Below are positions 59,758 through 64,000 of a stretch of 64,000 nt of DNA, one piece after another; position 1 is the stretch's first letter; each line of letters starts with the position of its first letter. The translations under genes were made by a program, and so were the position numbers. The notes below the pieces were generated by a model that made no database searches, had not been told where the DNA came from, and saw only the letters and a program-made list of their open reading frames with translations. The stretch is from Pseudomonas parafulva NBRC 16636 = DSM 17004 (GTDB lineage: Bacteria > Pseudomonadota > Gammaproteobacteria > Pseudomonadales > Pseudomonadaceae), in the NCBI RefSeq assembly GCF_000730645.1, contig NZ_BBIU01000040.1, positions 1 through 64,000 of the forward strand, read 5' to 3'.

Positions 59758-60144
59758 ATGAATACCGCTCTACTGAAAAAGACGTTGCGCCTGCTGGCGG
59801 AAATGGCCGTGATTGGCGCCCTGTTCCTGCTAGGTGGCAAGCTGGCTGCGTGGCTAGGCTGGCCTATACCCGGTGGCGTCATGGGCCTGGCGCTGCTGTT
59901 GCTGCTGTTCGCCTGCGGCGTGCTCAAGCCCGCCATGCTGCAACTGGGCGCTGGCTGGCTGATGGCCGAGATGCTGCTGTTTTTCATCCCCGCCTTGATG
60001 AGCCTGCTGGATTATGGCGCCTTGGTGCGCGACGAGGGCTGGCGCATCCTGCTGGTGATCGCACTGAGTACCTTGGTGGTCATGGTGGTGACCGCCCTGA
60101 CCGTTGAATGGGTCTGCCGCTGGAGCCTGCACCGTGAGCCTTGA
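59758..60144 (+). CDS. cidA: CidA/LrgA-family holin-like protein
   Basis: A 128-residue membrane protein with about four hydrophobic segments (LAEMAVIGALFLLGGKLAAW, VMGLALLLLLFACGVL, LMAEMLLFFIPALMSLL, ILLVIALSTLVVMVVTALTV) of the holin-like CidA/LrgA family. In other bacteria such pairs move pyruvate or acetate across the membrane and influence lysis and biofilm. It overlaps the next gene by 11 bp. Whether it is CidA- or LrgA-type cannot be decided from sequence. Confidence 0.88.
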   Translation: MNTALLKKTLRLLAEMAVIGALFLLGGKLAAWLGWPIPGGVMGLALLLLLFACGVLKPAMLQLGAGWLMAEMLLFFIPALMSLLDYGALVRDEGWRILLVIALSTLVVMVVTALTVEWVCRWSLHREP

Positions 60145-60820
60145 ACCGATGCCGCTGTTCTGGCTGCTGCTCACCTTGCTGGCGTACCTGGGCAGCCGCT
60201 GGCTGTATCGGCGCAGCGGGCGCTACCTGTTGTCGCCATTGATACTGGTGCCCGTGCTGCTTCTGGCGGTGGCCATCCCCTTGCACACGGCCTATGCCGA
60301 ATATGCCCGCAATACCCATTGGCTGATGGGTGTGCTGGGCCCTGTGACCGTGGCGTTCGCCGTACCGATCTGGCAACAGCGTGCCCTGCTGGCGCGGCAC
60401 TGGCCTGCACTGTTGACCGGCATGGTGGTGGGCAGCAGTGCTTCCATTGCCAGTTCCTGGGGGCTGGCTCATCTGCTGGCACTGGACACTGCCACCAGCC
60501 TGTCGCTGGTTCCGCGGTCGATTACTACGCCGTTCGCCATGCCCCTGGCGCAGGACCTGGGCGGTGTGCCAGAGCTGACCGCAGTGTTCGTGATGTTCAC
60601 CGGCGTGCTCGGTGCCCTGTTCGGGGGTGTGCTGCTGCGCTGGTTGCCCCTGCGCACGCCGCTGGCCCGCGGTGCCCTGTTCGGCGTGGGGGCCCATGGT
60701 GCAGGGGTGAGCAGGGCGCAGGAAGTGGGCAGCGAAGAGGGTTCGGTGGCCGGCCTGGTGATGGTGCTGACCGGACTGTTGAACCTGTGCGCCGCGCCCT
60801 TGCTGGCGCTGTTGCTCTGA
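60134..60820 (+). CDS. cidB: CidB/LrgB-family membrane protein (GTG start)
   Basis: A 228-residue polytopic membrane protein of the LrgB family. Motifs are SPLILVPVLLLAVAIPLHTA, WLMGVLGPVTVAFAVPIWQQ and SSASIASSWGLAHLLALDT with VPRSITTPFAMPLAQDLGG. GTG at 60134 is preferred because it overlaps the upstream stop; an ATG at 60149 is the alternative. With cidA it forms a coupled operon. Confidence 0.85.
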   Translation: MSLEPMPLFWLLLTLLAYLGSRWLYRRSGRYLLSPLILVPVLLLAVAIPLHTAYAEYARNTHWLMGVLGPVTVAFAVPIWQQRALLARHWPALLTGMVVGSSASIASSWGLAHLLALDTATSLSLVPRSITTPFAMPLAQDLGGVPELTAVFVMFTGVLGALFGGVLLRWLPLRTPLARGALFGVGAHGAGVSRAQEVGSEEGSVAGLVMVLTGLLNLCAAPLLALLL

Positions 60821-60989
60821 CCGTTCGTGCCACTGACTCGCTCAGTCATCAAGCTGGCTGGCAACGCAAGTTCCAGGCGCAGGGCGGCTGGCTAGACTCA
60901 GCCTCGATCAGAGAGCACATGTAAGTGCCGAGGTGACATGCAATGACCGCAGCCTTGCCCTATCACGTTGACTAACCGGGTTCCTTCCG

Positions 60990-61895
60990 ATGCCTATGGC
61001 CGAAATTCCATTGTGCGTCTGGCGTACCCGGGGACAGAGTTTCACTTTCCGGGGCCAGAGCATCCGCTACTGGACCGCAGGGCAAGGAGCGCCCCTGCTT
61101 TTGTTACACGGTTTTCCCACGGCCAGTTGGGACTGGCACTACCTGTGGGGGCCATTGTCGCAGCGCTTTCGGGTGATTGCCTGCGACATGCTGGGTTTCG
61201 GCGACTCGGCCAAACCCGTTGACCACGCCTACACCCTGATGCACCAGGCTGACCTGCAACAGGCCCTGCTCGACCATCTGCACATGGCGCAGCCTGTGCA
61301 CCTGCTGGCCCACGACTACGGCGGCAGTGTCGCCCAGGAACTGCTGGCCCGGCACCGCGAGCAGCGTGCCAACATTGCCAGCTGCGTATTCCTCAACAGC
61401 GGGCTTTTCCCGGAGCATGCGCGGCTGTTGCTGTTGCAGAAACTGCTGCTGAGCCGGGTGGGCTGGCTGGTGGCGCGCTCATTCGGGCGTGATGACCTGG
61501 TGCGCAACATGACGCGGGTATACGGCCCCTGCACCCACCCGAGCGAGAGTGCCCTGGATGATATGTGGAGCCTGGTGGCGGCCAACCGGGGTACGCGCAT
61601 TCTGCACAAGCTGGCGAATTATGTACCAGAGGCCAGGGCGTACCGTGATCGCTGGGTGCATGCGCTGCAGGGTGCCAACGTACCGCTGCGCCTCATCAAT
61701 GGTGCGGCAGACCCGCTGTGTGGCGCCCATATGGCTGAACGCTACCGGCAGCTGATACCCGATGCCGACGTGGTGCTGCTTCAAGGTATAGGCCATTACC
61801 CTCATAACGAGGCGCCGGTGCAGGTGCTGCGCCATTACCTTGCTTTTCGCGAGCAAATAGACCGCTGCACCCTTCAGCAGGTGGCATGGTCGTAG
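60990..61895 (+). CDS. Alpha/beta hydrolase (haloalkane-dehalogenase-like)
   Basis: A 301-residue alpha/beta hydrolase. An oxyanion motif LLHGFPTASWDWHYL is followed by the nucleophile elbow LAHDYGGSVAQ, where the nucleophile is Asp and not Ser, as in haloalkane dehalogenases and epoxide hydrolases. The acid is likely in INGAADPLCGAH and the histidine in GIGHYPHNEAP. No signal peptide. Substrate unknown; the neighbours give no pathway hint. Confidence 0.83.
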   Translation: MPMAEIPLCVWRTRGQSFTFRGQSIRYWTAGQGAPLLLLHGFPTASWDWHYLWGPLSQRFRVIACDMLGFGDSAKPVDHAYTLMHQADLQQALLDHLHMAQPVHLLAHDYGGSVAQELLARHREQRANIASCVFLNSGLFPEHARLLLLQKLLLSRVGWLVARSFGRDDLVRNMTRVYGPCTHPSESALDDMWSLVAANRGTRILHKLANYVPEARAYRDRWVHALQGANVPLRLINGAADPLCGAHMAERYRQLIPDADVVLLQGIGHYPHNEAPVQVLRHYLAFREQIDRCTLQQVAWS

Positions 61896-61927
61896 GGCGA
61901 TGCGTGGTCGGCAGTCTGTGAACAGGC

Positions 61928-62072
61928 AAAAAAAAACCGCTGCAAGCCGCAGCGGTCAATCGAGACGTCAGATCAAGGAGCTTCAAAATCAACGTCGTTC
62001 CGGCATTCCTGAAAAGCGGGGGGAAAGCCCATCAGGCCGGCCAGTGGTTCAAGAATAAGCACTTGATCCGCC
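61928..62072 (-). ncRNA. Candidate small RNA / structured 3' region downstream of hmgR
   Basis: On the minus strand a perfect 8-bp stem ACCGCTGC/GCAGCGGT with a 5-nt loop (61936-61956) is followed by nine U (61928-61936), a very strong intrinsic terminator. It ends no gene closely: hmgR stops about 180 nt upstream. Inside, GATCAAG at one end (minus strand, 62062-62068) can pair with CTTGATC (61971-61977), closing a long stem, and GGGCUUUCCCC lies in the loop. No clear sigma-70 promoter is seen, so it may be an hmgR 3'-UTR-derived RNA or an independent sRNA. The boundaries are approximate. Confidence 0.5.
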
Positions 62073-62132
62073 GAGAAAAATAGCCACTTGTGACATTCAC
62101 CTTTACATCAGGGGCAACAGTGCAGCCGGCCC

Positions 62133-62915
62133 TCAGGCTTCAGTGGCATGCCCCATGCGCCAGCTCACCTCGCGTGCGGCCGCCAGCAACTGCCGGGCGG
62201 CTGGCCCGTGCTCGTCGGCATGGAACATCGAGGTAGGCCCCACCACCGTCATCACCGCTGCAATCTGCCCCATGGCGTTGAATACCGGGGCAGACAAGGC
62301 ATCCACCCCTGGCATCAGCAAACCGTGCACGTGGTGCAGGCCCCGCTCACGGATCCCCGCCAGCAACCCGTGGTAGTGCTCGGCGCCCTGCTGCAGGGTT
62401 GTAAGCTCTCGTTCAAGCAATTCGGCCGTTTCGCGTTGGGGAAGGTGGGCAGCGAACACCAGCCCGGTGGACGAAGTAAGCAACGGCAGCACCGAGCCGA
62501 TCTGCGTGACCACGGTAACCGCCCGCACCGCCGGTTCGATGCTGACCACGGTGGCGCCCTGGTTGCCCCATACCGCAATGAAGCAGCTCTCGTTCAGCGC
62601 GTCGCGCAGCTGCGACAGCGGCAGGGCGGCGATCTTCAGCACGTCGATGCTGCCCAGCGCCGCCAGGCCCACCCGCAGGGCTTCACGGCCCAGGCCGTAG
62701 TGGTTGGTGGCGGCATCCTGCTCGGCGAAGCCACTGGCAATCAAGGCCTGAAGGTACCGGTGCACCTTGCTCGCAGGCATCTGCACATGTTCGGCGAGGC
62801 GTGACAACGACGTGGAGGGGGACAGCTGCGCCAGGGCTTTGAGGATGTCGGTACCCACCTCCGCCGAGCGGACTTTCTGCTTGCCATTGTCGGTGGAGGT
62901 GCTGGCACGGGCCAT
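62133..62915 (-). CDS. hmgR: IclR-family regulator HmgR
   Basis: HmgR represses homogentisate-pathway genes; homogentisate is the inducer in P. putida, as I remember it. The 260-residue protein has an N-terminal winged helix (ILKALAQLSPSTSLSRLAEH, then MPASKVHRYLQALIASGFAE) and an IclR effector domain with the MPGVDALSAPVFNAMGQIAA motif. It is divergent from hmgA. ATG at 62915 is the first in frame. Confidence 0.9.
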   Translation of the reverse strand: MARASTSTDNGKQKVRSAEVGTDILKALAQLSPSTSLSRLAEHVQMPASKVHRYLQALIASGFAEQDAATNHYGLGREALRVGLAALGSIDVLKIAALPLSQLRDALNESCFIAVWGNQGATVVSIEPAVRAVTVVTQIGSVLPLLTSSTGLVFAAHLPQRETAELLERELTTLQQGAEHYHGLLAGIRERGLHHVHGLLMPGVDALSAPVFNAMGQIAAVMTVVGPTSMFHADEHGPAARQLLAAAREVSWRMGHATEA

Positions 62916-62956
62916 GGGGTGTCGTCTTCTGCAGTCTTCAGTCGGGCCTTTATAGC

Positions 62957-63003
62957 TTGACGCCAGGCACGGGGCAAATTACGTTATCCGTAATCTGATT
63001 ACG
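62957..63003 (+). promoter_or_regulatory. hmgA promoter and HmgR operator
   Basis: TTGACG (62957-62962) and TACGTT (62980-62985) are spaced 17 bp like a sigma-70 promoter. CGTAATC-T-GATTACG (62989-63003) is a perfect inverted repeat just downstream, well placed for repression by the divergent HmgR. Confidence 0.6.
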
Positions 63004-63005
63004 AT

Positions 63006-63013
63006 AATAACAA
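63006..63013 (+). promoter_or_regulatory. AATAACAA motif in the hmgA leader
   Basis: A perfect AANAANAA match (AATAACAA) lies in the 5' leader of hmgA, 75 bp before the start codon and next to the operator. It is a candidate Hfq/Crc site, but its distance from the start codon makes a direct translational block less certain. Confidence 0.35.
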
Positions 63014-63087
63014 TGCAGACCTGCTGGCGGCCCCACGGCCCTGCCGGCAACTGCCCGAACAGGCTCTGCCAGAGCCCGGAGGCACCG

Positions 63088-64000
63088 ATGGACCGCGAGC
63101 TGTCACCCGACCTTCACTACCTGAGTGGCTTTGGCAACGAGTTCGCCAGCGAAGCGCTGCCGGGTGCCCTGCCGGTGGGTCAGAACTCACCGCAAAAGGC
63201 CCCCTATGGGCTGTATGCCGAGCTGCTGTCGGGTACCGCCTTCACCATGGCCCGCAGCGAGCTGCGCCGTACCTGGCTGTATCGCATTCGCCCTTCGGCG
63301 CTGCACCCTCGCTTCGAGCGCCTGGCCCGCCAGCCGCTGGCCACGCCACTGGGGGCTGTCACCCCCAACCGCCTGCGCTGGAACCCGCAGCCTATCCCCG
63401 CAGAGCCGACTGACTTCATCGAAGGCTGGCTGCCGATGGTGGCCAATGCGCCTGCCGACAAACCGGCGGGTGTGAGCGTGCACGTCTACCGTGCCAACCG
63501 TTCGATGCAGCGCGTGTTCTTCAATGCGGACGGGGAGCTGTTGCTGGTGCCCGAGCAGGGCCGCCTGCGCATCGCCACCGAGCTGGGCGTGATGGATGTA
63601 GAGCCGCTGGAGATTGCAGTGATCCCCCGGGGCATGAAGTTTCGGGTGGAACTGCTGGACGGCCAGGCCCGGGGCTACCTTGCCGAAAACCATGGGGCGC
63701 CTCTGCGCCTGCCCGACCTTGGGCCGATTGGCAGCAATGGCCTGGCCAACCCCCGGGACTTCCTCACCCCGGTGGCGCATTACGAAGCGCTGGAGGGGCC
63801 GGTGCAACTGGTGCAGAAGTTTCTGGGCGAGCACTGGGCTTGCGAGCTTCAGCATTCCCCGCTGGACGTGGTGGCCTGGCATGGCAGCAACGTCCCTTAC
63901 AAATATGACCTGCGCCGCTTCAACACCCTGGGCACGGTCAGCTTCGACCACCCCGACCCGTCCATCTTCACTGTGCTCACCTCGCCGAGCAGCGTGCACG
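63088..64000 (+). CDS. hmgA: Homogentisate 1,2-dioxygenase (5' part, continues beyond window)
   Basis: HmgA opens the ring of homogentisate to maleylacetoacetate, the key step of phenylalanine/tyrosine breakdown; its loss gives brown pyomelanin. About 304 codons are visible of roughly 430 in the family. The start is ATG 63088, with CGGAGGCACCG upstream. HYLSGFGNEFASEALPGALP and NSPQKAPYGLYAELLSGTAF are family motifs, as is FLGEHWACELQHSPLDVVAW. The iron-ligand histidines lie further on, outside the window. It is truncated by the window edge, not broken. Confidence 0.93.
   Translation, partial: MDRELSPDLHYLSGFGNEFASEALPGALPVGQNSPQKAPYGLYAELLSGTAFTMARSELRRTWLYRIRPSALHPRFERLARQPLATPLGAVTPNRLRWNPQPIPAEPTDFIEGWLPMVANAPADKPAGVSVHVYRANRSMQRVFFNADGELLLVPEQGRLRIATELGVMDVEPLEIAVIPRGMKFRVELLDGQARGYLAENHGAPLRLPDLGPIGSNGLANPRDFLTPVAHYEALEGPVQLVQKFLGEHWACELQHSPLDVVAWHGSNVPYKYDLRRFNTLGTVSFDHPDPSIFTVLTSPSSVH

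Noticed and set aside
63187..63999. A 270-codon open frame antisense to hmgA at the window end
   Set aside because: hmgA is confirmed by its sense-strand motifs. The antisense frame has no recognisable features.
1..64000. CRISPR arrays, insertion sequences, tRNA or rRNA genes
   Set aside because: No regular spaced repeats, transposase motifs, or tRNA/rRNA sequences were noticed anywhere in the window.

Overview
The window is bacterial chromosome from a fluorescent pseudomonad of the Pseudomonas putida group. It is GC-rich with dense genes on both strands. Several marker blocks are typical of that group as I remember it: recC-recB-recD, mmsAB beside a LysR gene, ggt-mcpS-ypfJ-pcaHG, cioAB, ppoR-fpr-mscL-radA, fabV and hmgR-hmgA. 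No rRNA, tRNA, insertion sequence, integrase, prophage or CRISPR array was seen.

Layout. 1-9.3 kb: the RecBCD helicase-nuclease genes. 9.4-12.9 kb: a LysR regulator divergent from valine-catabolism genes mmsA-mmsB. 13.0-14.2 kb: a cupin and a HicA/HicB toxin-antitoxin pair. 14.3-18.7 kb: a leftward five-gene phospholipid operon (CDP-alcohol transferase, hydrolase-methyltransferase fusion, small membrane protein, PlsC-like and CdsA-like enzymes). It resembles the uncharacterised E. coli ynbABC genes. 18.9-21.0 kb: a PAAR-tipped type VI effector with a glycine-rich C-terminus, its likely membrane immunity protein, and a decayed second toxin-tail/immunity cassette. 21.0-24.8 kb: two LysR regulators, a TauE/SafE permease, a small monooxygenase and MdaB. 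24.9-33.7 kb: ggt, the chemoreceptor mcpS, ypfJ-like protease, protocatechuate dioxygenase pcaHG, a secreted cupin, a LysR and trmA. 33.7-36.4 kb: a purine permease and an MFS exporter. 36.8-42.8 kb: cyanide-insensitive oxidase cioAB with a small DUF2474 subunit, rlmG, ppoR, fpr and mscL. 43.0-52.5 kb: radA, a xanthine/uracil permease, a PilZ protein, cstA with its small partner, a CobW-type GTPase, a MetF-like protein with a MetV-like cysteine domain, and a stand-alone MetE N-terminal-like protein. 52.5-58.7 kb: thiolase, fabV, HopJ-family and DUF1244 proteins, folM, two other small proteins and a flavodoxin. 58.8-64 kb: a LysR divergent from cidAB, an alpha/beta hydrolase, a candidate small RNA, hmgR and the 5' part of hmgA, which runs off the window.

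Themes. Aromatic and amino-acid catabolism (mmsAB, pcaHG, hmgA, thiolase) is spread among housekeeping genes. Perfect AANAANAA motifs, the type bound by Hfq/Crc, lie near the starts of the thiolase, cstA, hmgA and the purine permease, which suggests shared catabolite repression. The accessory part is about 13.5-21.0 kb: toxin-antitoxin pair, lipid-modification operon and type VI effector module. The lipid operon and the effector/immunity graveyard are the most promising places for undescribed biology.
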